34,083 bases of DNA, from positions 1 to 34,083 of IMG/VR virus record IMGVR_UViG_3300044974_000506. One strand, given 5' to 3'. The DNA comes from a virus. The notes beneath the pieces are model-generated. The model searched no databases. It saw nothing but the letters and a program-made list of their open reading frames with translations, and was not told the origin of the DNA. The position numbers and the translations under genes were made by a program. Position 1 is the first letter of the stretch, and every line of letters begins with the position of its first letter. Positions 15,354 to 22,737 of the stretch are shown in pieces.

Positions 15354-15743
15354 ATGTTTTTTGATGATTTGAATGAATCCAATATTTTGTTATATGCAGC
15401 AAAATGCTATGATAAGCCCAACTGCATTGATAGCGAATTCGATGAAGATTATAAAAGAATCCGTTATATAAAACGATTGCTTCATCGATATCGCGTCACT
15501 GGAGAATTGAAAGAAAGGCTTATACTGAACCATCTTGTTGTGGCTCAAAATGTATTTGGTGTTGAAGGCTCTACGAGAATGTTGTTTTTGCGAATTGATC
15601 CTAGAGATTACAGCGCACTCAAAACATTCTTGATCTATACTTCAGCAATGCCAAAGGTTGTAAAAGGTATACGCGAACAGAATATTATTTCTAGTGATAT
15701 ACCTTTAGATAATAGAATTGTAGATATACTGAGAAAAATCTAA
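15354..15743 (+). CDS. Conserved T4-like phage protein of unknown function
   Basis: A 129-residue, mostly helical protein. Its pattern (LLYAAKCYDKPNCIDSEFDE, then YIKRLLHRY, ERLILNHLVVAQNVFG and TRMLFLRI) is one I recognise as recurring in aquatic T4-like phages without an assigned role. There is no catalytic motif, signal sequence or transmembrane helix. The start MFFDDLNESN contains Leu-Asn-Glu/Ser, again of the prohead-protease type, though it lacks the Phe-Lys-Gln core seen in neighbouring genes. It lies in the late block between two genes with targeting-like starts, and a virion or assembly role is plausible. Confidence 0.7.
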   Translation: MFFDDLNESNILLYAAKCYDKPNCIDSEFDEDYKRIRYIKRLLHRYRVTGELKERLILNHLVVAQNVFGVEGSTRMLFLRIDPRDYSALKTFLIYTSAMPKVVKGIREQNIISSDIPLDNRIVDILRKI

Positions 15744-15746
15744 TCG

Positions 15747-16115
15747 ATGAAAAAATTCAAAGAGTTTTCAGAACAAATTGCGATGAGTGTCGGTAGTGGC
15801 GCAGTAGCAGGAATGCCAACCGCCAGCCCACCAGAGCAAACACCTGTCGGTAAAGGTGTAACTACAAAAAAGAAAATGCTTCGTCGAATTGCACCGCATG
15901 ATATGTTCGGTGGCATTCCAGTTTTCAAAGTTCGTTCTGAAGACTATCATAAAGCAGTTCACGGAAAGAAAAAGTTCAAACACTATACGTCTTACGTCTC
16001 TGGTTCTCTTGGCGAAGATGTTCGTGATTTCGCAGTGCAAAATCCAAATTCTGGAATTATTGTACAGGATGAGGTTACAGGCGCGATGTTTTACCTAAAG
16101 CACGGGAAAAAATGA
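15747..16115 (+). CDS. Small protein with capsid-targeting-like N-terminus
   Basis: A 122-residue basic protein. It starts MKKFKEFSEQ, the third member of the Phe-Lys-Gln/Glu-Tyr/Phe...Glu-Gln group in this window. Residues 10-40 are Gly/Pro/Thr-rich and look flexible. The C-terminal 75 residues form a compact domain (IPVFKVRSEDYHKAVHGKKK onwards, ending GAMFYLKHGKK) of a type I have seen in other aquatic phages but cannot name functionally. It precedes the lipoprotein gene by a single base, so it may be co-translated with the lysis block while belonging by type to the head-cargo genes. Confidence 0.7.
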   Translation: MKKFKEFSEQIAMSVGSGAVAGMPTASPPEQTPVGKGVTTKKKMLRRIAPHDMFGGIPVFKVRSEDYHKAVHGKKKFKHYTSYVSGSLGEDVRDFAVQNPNSGIIVQDEVTGAMFYLKHGKK

Positions 16116-16116
16116 A

Positions 16117-16377
16117 ATGAAGAAAATAATTTTCTTGCTTGCTTTGTCATGTACACTTATTGGATGCTCGGACACATATAGATATCCTTGTCAGGATCCA
16201 GCAAATGCTAAGAATCCTGAATGTAATCGCCCATTATGTGAAGTCGATAAATTTTGTTTCGATACACTAAATGGTCTACCGCCAAAGGAAGCAGCAGAGA
16301 TTGAGGCTGAAGTGACACCAACTGTAGATGAAGTGTCAGTTGATGAAGTTAGTAAAGATGAACCAACAGGAGAATGA
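16117..16377 (+). CDS. Small lipoprotein
   Basis: An 86-residue protein with a clear lipoprotein signal. Lys2-Lys3 is followed by a hydrophobic stretch (IIFLLALSCTLIG) and a lipobox Leu14-Ile-Gly-Cys17. The mature part has further cysteines (YRYPCQDPANAKNPECN onwards) that could form disulfides, which points to a periplasmic location, and an acidic tail. It sits directly before a holin-like gene and the endolysin, so a role in lysis, such as an outer-membrane spanin component, is possible. It lacks the proline-rich look of classic Rz1, so superinfection or envelope roles remain open. Confidence 0.75.
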   Translation: MKKIIFLLALSCTLIGCSDTYRYPCQDPANAKNPECNRPLCEVDKFCFDTLNGLPPKEAAEIEAEVTPTVDEVSVDEVSKDEPTGE

Positions 16378-16379
16378 TT

Positions 16380-16790
16380 ATGTTTAAAGGTCCACGTTAT
16401 ACAGAAAGCGAATTGATGGCTCGATTGAAATTTACAGTCGGTCTTTCTCTTGCATTTACTCTCACAGGAATCGTATTTGTAGTTCTCTACTCATTGATTT
16501 TTGTGACGCAACCAATGACTCAATCGCCAAACGATGCGAAGTTCTTTGAGTTGATCACTCCAATCGCAACATTCTTGACTGGTATTCTTTCAGGTATTAT
16601 GTTGGGTAAGAATGACGATAAGAAAGCACCAGAGGCACCACGACCACCAGAACCAGCACTTGGTGATCCAACACCAGATGATTTGGTTCCAGAACCAGTC
16701 GCAGAAGTTGCTCCACTAGTTGTTGCTGGTGCAGTAGGCGCAGTGGCTGTTGCTGCTACTAACGATGACGACGAAGATCATATTGCCTGA
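16380..16790 (+). CDS. Holin-like inner-membrane protein
   Basis: The ATG at 16380 is chosen over the one at 16374 because AGGAG (16369-16373) then lies six bases upstream; this gives 136 residues. Two strong transmembrane segments are visible (about residues 14-36, FTVGLSLAFTLTGIVFVVLY; and 50-65, ITPIATFLTGILSGIML). A Pro/acidic linker follows, then a third weaker hydrophobic stretch near the C-terminus (PLVVAGAVGAVAVAAT). The position immediately before the endolysin and the small size suggest a holin, but holins have no sequence signature. Another small membrane protein is the alternative. Confidence 0.65.
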   Translation: MFKGPRYTESELMARLKFTVGLSLAFTLTGIVFVVLYSLIFVTQPMTQSPNDAKFFELITPIATFLTGILSGIMLGKNDDKKAPEAPRPPEPALGDPTPDDLVPEPVAEVAPLVVAGAVGAVAVAATNDDDEDHIA

Positions 16791-16798
16791 GGTGATTT

Positions 16799-17956
16799 AT
16801 GAGTTTAGCGGCTTTACAAAAGAAGATTGGCGTTACAGCAGACGGTGCATGGGGTCCAGGTACTCTACGCGCTGCTGCTGCATTCTATAAACTTTCTCCT
16901 GCACGTGCTGCTCACTTCTTTGGTCAGACAGCGCATGAGACAGGTGGATTCAAAGCGTTTTCAGAAAATCTAAACTACGGAGCCAAAGGCTTGCGTGGAA
17001 TTTTCGGAAAGTATTTCTCATCAGATGCTCTTGCTCTCCAATATGAAAGAAAACCAGAAAAAATCGCCAATCGCGTTTATGCAAATCGTATGGGCAATGG
17101 TCCTGAAGCGTCTGGAGATGGTTGGAAATATCGTGGTCGTGGTGCGCTTCAACTAACTGGAAAAGATAATTACCTCGCATTTTCGAAGTATTGCAATCGT
17201 CCAGATGTAATGACGAATCCAGATCTCGTTGCTACTGAACTAGCATTTGAATCTGCAATGTTCTTCTTCGAAAGAAATAAACTTTGGGCAATCTGTGATC
17301 AAGGAGTGACTGATGCTGCGATATTATCCATTAGTAAGAAAGTTAATGGTGGTACACACGGCTTGGAAGATCGCAAGGCTAAGACGAAAACGTACTTTAG
17401 CCAATTGAGCGCACCTGCTGGAGCAGCACCTAAAGTTGTAACACCAGCAGCGGCTCCTGCAGCAGCGGCTGGTAAAGTCAGCCCAGAAATGCAGTTGTCT
17501 GAACATTTCAATCTGAAAGAGTTTACGAAATCAGAAACAGCAATTCGTAAGAGAATTGATAATACACCTGGTCCAGCACATGCTTCAAATCTACAAAAAG
17601 TTTGCGAAAAAATTCTTGAACCAGTTAGGAGACATTACGGTAAACCAGTTCGTATTAATAGTGGCTACCGTGGTCCTGCTCTTAATGCTGCTGTTGGCGG
17701 ATCCTCCAAATCACAGCACTGCAATGGAGAGGCAGTCGACTTTGAAATTGACGGACTTGCCAATCCTGAACTAGCCAAGTGGGTGTCAGAAAACTGTGAC
17801 TTTGATCAGATTATTCTAGAATTCTATGATCCAAAAGAAGGTCCAAATTCTGGTTGGGTACATGCAAGTTACAGTGAAGGCGCTAATAGAAAGCAAAAAC
17901 TTACTGCTGTGACAGAGAAGGGTAAAACAGTTTACAAGCCTGGCTTCACTGTCTAA
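16799..17956 (+). CDS. Two-domain endolysin: GH19 glycosidase plus M15 peptidase
   Basis: A 385-residue peptidoglycan hydrolase. Residues 1-200 are a GH19 (chitinase/lysozyme-like) domain: FFGQTAHETGGF contains the catalytic Glu47, and GWKYRGRGALQLTGKDNY is the typical substrate-cleft segment. After a Pro/Ala-rich linker (about 201-225), residues 230-385 form an M15-type D-Ala-D-Ala carboxypeptidase or L,D-endopeptidase. Its zinc ligands are His307 and Asp314 (SQHCNGEAVDFEI) and His355 (GWVHASY). One domain cuts glycan strands and the other the peptide stems. There is no signal peptide, so export should depend on a holin such as the preceding gene. GAGGTG before the ATG is a good ribosome-binding site. 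Confidence 0.88.
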   Translation: MSLAALQKKIGVTADGAWGPGTLRAAAAFYKLSPARAAHFFGQTAHETGGFKAFSENLNYGAKGLRGIFGKYFSSDALALQYERKPEKIANRVYANRMGNGPEASGDGWKYRGRGALQLTGKDNYLAFSKYCNRPDVMTNPDLVATELAFESAMFFFERNKLWAICDQGVTDAAILSISKKVNGGTHGLEDRKAKTKTYFSQLSAPAGAAPKVVTPAAAPAAAAGKVSPEMQLSEHFNLKEFTKSETAIRKRIDNTPGPAHASNLQKVCEKILEPVRRHYGKPVRINSGYRGPALNAAVGGSSKSQHCNGEAVDFEIDGLANPELAKWVSENCDFDQIILEFYDPKEGPNSGWVHASYSEGANRKQKLTAVTEKGKTVYKPGFTV

Positions 17957-17959
17957 ATA
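17953..17959 (+). promoter_or_regulatory. Late-promoter-like CTAAATA just before the terminase start
   Basis: CTAAATA ends five bases before the ATG at 17965. T4 late promoters (TATAAATA) start transcription about six bases downstream, which would place the 5' end at or next to this ATG. No Shine-Dalgarno sequence is visible. The same arrangement occurs at 19521-19527. A chance match is possible. Confidence 0.25.
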
Positions 17960-17964
17960 TTTGT

Positions 17965-19512
17965 ATGGCTAGTGCCGATACATTAATAAAACAACCGTAC
18001 ACTAAAACAGTTTTCAAAACTCAAAAAGAGTTAGATGACTTTGTAAAGTGTTGTGACCCAGATACCGGTTATCTATATTTCATGGATAACTTTTTTTACA
18101 TACAACATCCTACTAGAGGTAGCATGTTGTATCATCCCTATAAGTATCAAGAACGATTGATTGATACTTATCACAAGTACAGATATAGTATCGCACTCAT
18201 GCCTCGTCAGAGCGGTAAGACCACAAGTGCTGCTGGTTATCTATTATGGTATGCTATGTTTGTACCCGATAGCACTATTCTTATCGCCGCACACAAGTAT
18301 GCAGGCGCGCAAGAAATCATGCAGCGTATTCGCTATGCCTATGAAAACTGTCCTATGCACATTAAAGCAGGCGCAGCGACATACAATAAAGGATCACTAT
18401 TCTTTGATAATGGTAGCCGTATCGTATCAGCCACGACAACTGAAAATACTGGTCGTGGTATGTCTATCACATTGTTATATCTTGACGAGTTCGCATTCGT
18501 AAGACCAACAATCGCTGAACAGTTCTGGACATCAATTACTCCCACTCTAGCAACTGGTGGTAAGGCTATCATTACATCAACTCCTAACAGCGACGAAGAT
18601 CAATTCGCATTGATATGGAAAGGTGCTAACAAGACTGAAGATGAGTTCGGTAATAAGACGGATGTAGGCAAGAACGGTTTTAAAGCATTCAGATCATATT
18701 GGCATGAACAACCCGGTCGTGATGAAAAGTGGGCTGAAGAGATAAAATCACAACTAGGAGAAGATCGTTTCAATCGTGAAATTGGTTGTGAATTTATTAT
18801 CGCAGACGAAACATTAATAAATCCAAACACATTGATTATGCTTGAAGGTATAGAGCCTATAAGCAGGTTAGGACAAGTACGATGGTACAAACAACCAACT
18901 AAAGGAAATATCTATGTTGTAGGACTAGATCCAAGCCTAGGTACAGGAAGCGATCCTGCTGCTATACAGATATTTGAAGCAAACACTACAGAACAGATAG
19001 GTGAATGGAAGCATAACAAAACAGAGATTCCACAACAAATTAAATTATTAGCAGATATCAACAAATATATCGTTGAGTGTACTGGTGAACCCAATAACCT
19101 ATATTATAGCCTAGAAAATAACAGTATAGGAGAAGCGGCGATTATTTCTTTAAATGAGTTCGGAGAAAGTAATATTCCAGGTATCTTTTTCAGCGAATAT
19201 GGTAAAAAAAGAAAAGGGTTTAATACTTCTCATAAGGTAAAACTAACTGCCTGCGCAAAATTTAAAACACTATTAGAAAGTAAAAAAATGAAATTACACA
19301 GTCGTTCACTTATTTCAGAACTAAAAACGTTCGTAGCGTTAGGCGGCAGTTATAGTGCTAAAGTAGGAGAAACTGACGATTTAGTGATGGCCACGCTACT
19401 TGTCACACGAATGCTACAACAACTAACAGACTTTCATTACGACTTAGAGACTCAGATGCGTGACCACGATGAAGTTATACCCCCTTTACCGTTTTTTGCC
19501 GTCCTAAGTTAA
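17965..19512 (+). CDS. gp17: Large terminase subunit (gp17-like)
   Basis: The DNA-packaging motor and nuclease that fills the head and cuts the concatemer. The 515 residues (T4 gp17 has 610) show the ATPase Walker A MPRQSGKTT (Lys85), as in T4 gp17, and Walker B LLYLDE (Asp174-Glu175). The coupling motif STPNS follows. The C-terminal RNase H-like nuclease has acidic residues in GLDPSLGTGSD (Asp322), LENNSIGEA and a final TDDLVMATLL. The N-terminal segment FYIQHPTRG is typical of T4-like terminases. No small terminase subunit was found in the window. The gene follows the endolysin by 8 bases and lacks an obvious ribosome-binding site. Confidence 0.93.
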   Translation: MASADTLIKQPYTKTVFKTQKELDDFVKCCDPDTGYLYFMDNFFYIQHPTRGSMLYHPYKYQERLIDTYHKYRYSIALMPRQSGKTTSAAGYLLWYAMFVPDSTILIAAHKYAGAQEIMQRIRYAYENCPMHIKAGAATYNKGSLFFDNGSRIVSATTTENTGRGMSITLLYLDEFAFVRPTIAEQFWTSITPTLATGGKAIITSTPNSDEDQFALIWKGANKTEDEFGNKTDVGKNGFKAFRSYWHEQPGRDEKWAEEIKSQLGEDRFNREIGCEFIIADETLINPNTLIMLEGIEPISRLGQVRWYKQPTKGNIYVVGLDPSLGTGSDPAAIQIFEANTTEQIGEWKHNKTEIPQQIKLLADINKYIVECTGEPNNLYYSLENNSIGEAAIISLNEFGESNIPGIFFSEYGKKRKGFNTSHKVKLTACAKFKTLLESKKMKLHSRSLISELKTFVALGGSYSAKVGETDDLVMATLLVTRMLQQLTDFHYDLETQMRDHDEVIPPLPFFAVLS

Positions 19513-19520
19513 AAATTTGA

Positions 19521-19527
19521 ATAAATA
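19521..19527 (+). promoter_or_regulatory. Late-promoter-like ATAAATA just before the 19533 start
   Basis: ATAAATA ends five bases before the ATG at 19533, the same geometry as at the terminase gene. No Shine-Dalgarno sequence is seen. It would imply a nearly leaderless late transcript; evidence is limited to the motif and spacing. Confidence 0.25.
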
Positions 19528-19532
19528 ATATT

Positions 19533-22500
19533 ATGGCTATAAGTTTAGAAAGAAAAATGGCAGAGTTATATGATGAGTTGCATAATCGCGGTTATGAACC
19601 ATATGCTCTGGACCGAACAGGAAAAAAGACATTAGATCCAGAAAAAGCATTAACTATTGGATTTACTTTACGTGATGAAAATGACCTCAAGTCTGATCCT
19701 GCTTATGTTTCAATGGATAAAAAACCCAGAAAAGATATCATAACTACTACTATCTGGGTAGATGGAGAGGTAGTTAAAAGCCCAGAATTTCAAATGTTTC
19801 ATAAGTTTATTAAACCCTGGGTTTTAAATAAAGTAGGTGAGATGGAAATAAGAAAGTCAGATCATTTTCAATTTGATATGCAAAAAAGGGCGAGAAACAA
19901 AATGCAACAAGAAAAAGATAACATTAGTGAAGGATACTATCCTTTAGGTAAAAAGACAAGTTTCAGCGATAATGTTCCAACAGTTAAAATTATTATTGAA
20001 CATAATCGCAATATTGAAGAAGGTGAACAAAGATTTCGCAATGTTCACAGAATATTTGTTGAAAACCTTTCCGGTGAACGTTTCTTATTACCAACTAATC
20101 GCCCAGGTCTTGCAAGAGTATATGCCCGTCATATCGCAGAAGGTGGCACACCATATGACGATAAGGCAAAACATATCACATCTTTAGTTGAAGAATATAC
20201 AAAAATGGCTGGATTTGTCCGTGCGACAAAAAATAATAGTCAATTCAACGAATCAACACAGCGTTTGATTAATGAAGGCGTGCTGCACTATAATAACCTA
20301 CGCGAAACATTGAGTCGCATGACTACTCATCGCGGGTATGTAAAGTATTTTGAAAGTTACACCCCTGTACTAAATGAAGAAAATGATGAAGGTAATAACT
20401 TAAACGAATTATTTGTACAAGAAACACTAGACCCACGTATTGAAAGTGTATTACCGATATTAAATCGTTTGTCAAAGAACTTAACTGAAATGAATGAAGT
20501 TAAAGAATTAGACGAATGGGCACAAAGTTTAATTGAAGGTGGTGACGGCGGAGAAGCAAGCGAAGAGACTGACGGCGACACACCAGGTGATGCCGGAGAA
20601 GGCGGTGCAGAAGATGTTACACCAACTAATGAACAAACTATACAACACAGATTTATTGACCAAGATGGAAATGAATACGATGAAGTAGAGGTAAAAAAAC
20701 CTCTCAGCACTAAACGTGAAATACGATATGTGCCAAAACAAAAATCTGAGCCAAAATCTGAGCCAAATTCCGAAAAAAAAGAGCCACCTAAAAAACCACC
20801 CACACCTGGACCATATGAAAGATATGCAGAAGCAAATGAGTTAAGTCAAAAAAAAATGGCTAACAGCCAAGAAGTTGCATCAGTTATAGCAGATAGTTTA
20901 GGCGGAGAAGAAGGGTTAAGTAGTGATGATATCTATAGTTCAATAGATGAGTATGCCGAATTATTGGCAGAAAAGGGTTATGGAGTCAATACAGATAAAG
21001 TCGCACAAATATTGATGGACAAATTAAACATCCATCTTGAAGGAAAAATAGATTCTACTACAGCATCATTAGCAGTACCTGCTGATAAAATGTTAGATGA
21101 AGCACCTGGTGCTATGACATTAAAACATAATCAAAACACTGAAAAGTCAAATCTTAAAGCATTTGATTTGGATGAGGGAAGCGGCGATGTTCCTATTGAA
21201 AAAATGACCGATGAAGAACTTGCTGACTATTTACAAGTAAGTGTTGGGTTCGTTAAGCGTAATCGTAAAAAGGCTGAACAGGCTGCCAGAGATAAAACAG
21301 ACGACAATTTGGATGAAGATATTGACAATTTAAATACTGCCCAACAATCTGCACAAATGCAAAAGCAGGGCGGCGAACTCAAAATACCAAAACAAGATTT
21401 TGATAGCATGTCACAAGGTTATGCAGTTGACAAAGGCATGCAAAAAGATATCAAAGCATCTACTGACAAAGAAGGTAACATTGATGCTACAAAACTATTG
21501 TCAAAAGGTGTTGATAGAATGATGCCTGCTATGGGCGGTGCTGCAAGAGACCTTAATAAAGTTTATTACAGAGACATGCCAGGCAAACTTCAAGCAGATC
21601 AAAAACGTAATCCAGAAGAATTTAAAAAGCAGTATGATGCACTTGACCCAGAATCAAAGGCTGAAGTTGATAGACAACTAGCGATAACACCTGCACAAGC
21701 CAAAGCAAATTATCAAGCACAGCAAGGTGCAGCGGATAAACAAATGACTGATATGGGTTATACAAAATATGGTTATAACTTACAATCACGCCCAGTCGTG
21801 AATCGTGTCAAAAATGCAGGCGCCTGGGTAAAAGACAAATTTAATGAAGAAGAACTAGATGAAAGAGTTGTACCTGGGCAACCATCTTTGGCACAACATA
21901 TACAATCACAAACAAAACCAGATCCTGCTCCTGAATTGCAACCGGTCAAGATTCAATCAAAAAGACCAGAAGGTGCAAACTGGAGTAAAGAATATCTACA
22001 AAAAGCAGCATCAAACGATGGTGGAAGATACATGGTATCTCCCGATAAAGCACAACAATATCTAGATACATTCCACAAAGAAGATGTTGAAGAAGGTCTT
22101 TTACATCAAGGCGCAGGTTGGTTAGCCAAGAAGTTAGCATCTTTTGCTGGATACAAGGCACTCAAGCCAGGCACATATATTGTACCTCCTCTAGCACAAG
22201 CAGGCGGAAAACCTATCTCATTTTCTATTCGTAGTGGATCAGATTACCCTGTCTTCAATCTACCTCCTGATGAAAAATATAATCCAGAACGAATCCATTC
22301 TCATATCAAGGCACATATTCAATCAGGTAACTATGAAACTGCGCCTTCTGCAATGCAACGTGATTATTCACAGAAGACAATGCCTACTGCGCCTTCTGCA
22401 ATGCAACGTGATTATTCACAGAAGACAATGCCTAAAGAAGAAGTAGAAGAAGATTTAGACGCTAATCAAAAGCGTGTAGGTCAATTAGGCCCAACCGAAA

Positions 22501-22589
22501 AAGTTAAAAATAATAACATTGGTAAACTAGTTGGCGCAAGCGAAAGTGTTGAATTGGATAGAATAAAAACACTTTCGGGATTAAAGTAA
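19533..22589 (+). CDS. Giant mosaic phage protein of unknown function with protease-type linkers
   Basis: A 1018-residue protein with no signal or membrane segment. Residues 1-330 look like one folded domain (for example HRIFVENLSGERFLLPTNRP and YTKMAGFVRATKN). Residues 335-430 are acidic and then Pro/Glu/Lys-rich with a short KSEP repeat, probably disordered. From about 430 on it becomes a chain of small blocks separated by Leu-x-Glu type sites: LDE523/A, LDE548/G, LDE777/R and VEE854/G (an ISE133/G lies within the first domain). The C-terminus (SVELDRIKTLSGLK) is of a kind common at the ends of cargo-like proteins in such phages. A perfect 48-bp tandem duplication is at 22338-22433. Structural or packaged protein is the best guess. 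Confidence 0.75.
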   Translation: MAISLERKMAELYDELHNRGYEPYALDRTGKKTLDPEKALTIGFTLRDENDLKSDPAYVSMDKKPRKDIITTTIWVDGEVVKSPEFQMFHKFIKPWVLNKVGEMEIRKSDHFQFDMQKRARNKMQQEKDNISEGYYPLGKKTSFSDNVPTVKIIIEHNRNIEEGEQRFRNVHRIFVENLSGERFLLPTNRPGLARVYARHIAEGGTPYDDKAKHITSLVEEYTKMAGFVRATKNNSQFNESTQRLINEGVLHYNNLRETLSRMTTHRGYVKYFESYTPVLNEENDEGNNLNELFVQETLDPRIESVLPILNRLSKNLTEMNEVKELDEWAQSLIEGGDGGEASEETDGDTPGDAGEGGAEDVTPTNEQTIQHRFIDQDGNEYDEVEVKKPLSTKREIRYVPKQKSEPKSEPNSEKKEPPKKPPTPGPYERYAEANELSQKKMANSQEVASVIADSLGGEEGLSSDDIYSSIDEYAELLAEKGYGVNTDKVAQILMDKLNIHLEGKIDSTTASLAVPADKMLDEAPGAMTLKHNQNTEKSNLKAFDLDEGSGDVPIEKMTDEELADYLQVSVGFVKRNRKKAEQAARDKTDDNLDEDIDNLNTAQQSAQMQKQGGELKIPKQDFDSMSQGYAVDKGMQKDIKASTDKEGNIDATKLLSKGVDRMMPAMGGAARDLNKVYYRDMPGKLQADQKRNPEEFKKQYDALDPESKAEVDRQLAITPAQAKANYQAQQGAADKQMTDMGYTKYGYNLQSRPVVNRVKNAGAWVKDKFNEEELDERVVPGQPSLAQHIQSQTKPDPAPELQPVKIQSKRPEGANWSKEYLQKAASNDGGRYMVSPDKAQQYLDTFHKEDVEEGLLHQGAGWLAKKLASFAGYKALKPGTYIVPPLAQAGGKPISFSIRSGSDYPVFNLPPDEKYNPERIHSHIKAHIQSGNYETAPSAMQRDYSQKTMPTAPSAMQRDYSQKTMPKEEVEEDLDANQKRVGQLGPTEKVKNNNIGKLVGASESVELDRIKTLSGLK
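22338..22433 (+). repeat. Perfect 48-bp in-frame tandem duplication
   Basis: Bases 22338-22385 are repeated without change at 22386-22433, duplicating 16 residues (TAPSAMQRDYSQKTMP) in the giant protein. The identity shows the duplication is recent, and being in frame it leaves the protein intact. Copy number could vary between related phages or within the population. Confidence 0.95.
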
Positions 22590-22622
22590 TATTTTTTGCA
22601 CATAGTTCGGTGATATATAATA

Positions 22623-22650
22623 TTGACACAGCATGATATTCGTGTAGAAT
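22623..22650 (+). promoter_or_regulatory. Sigma70-like promoter for gp32
   Basis: TTGACA (22623-22628), a 16-base spacer and TAGAAT (22645-22650) form a near-consensus promoter in the gap before the gp32 gene. GATATTC-GTGTA-GAATATC (22635-22653) is a perfect inverted repeat overlapping the -10 element and could be an operator. The sequence TTGACACA(G/A)CAT is shared with the promoter at 27004. Confidence 0.6.
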
Positions 22651-22663
22651 ATCTTGATGTGTT

Positions 22664-22682
22664 AGTTGTCTCCTAGACAACT
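22664..22682 (+). promoter_or_regulatory. Hairpin in the gp32 leader, possible translational operator
   Basis: AGTTGTCT, loop CCT, AGACAACT is a perfect 8-bp hairpin about 55 bases before the gp32 ATG. It contains CTCCT (22670-22674), complementary to the gp32 Shine-Dalgarno AGGAG (22726-22730). CAACATA occurs three times between hairpin and start (22683, 22705, 22720). T4 gp32 is known to repress its own translation by binding its leader, and this leader could do the same. Confidence 0.45.
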
Positions 22683-22737
22683 CAACATAAAACACATTTA
22701 GGCTCAACATAGGCATTTACAACATAGGAGATTATAT

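Noticed and set aside
17940-17970. Possible chimeric assembly join between the lysis and terminase genes
   Set aside because: Codon choice changes somewhat here, but linker motifs of the same type (Glu-Glu-Val-Glu, Leu-x-Glu) occur on both sides and gene direction and spacing continue, so a real genome is the simpler reading.
20357-20803. Long antisense open frame (148 codons, Ser/Phe-rich)
   Set aside because: It is the complement of the acidic, repeat-rich part of the 19533 gene. It has no ribosome-binding site or domain, and no other gene in the window is on the minus strand.
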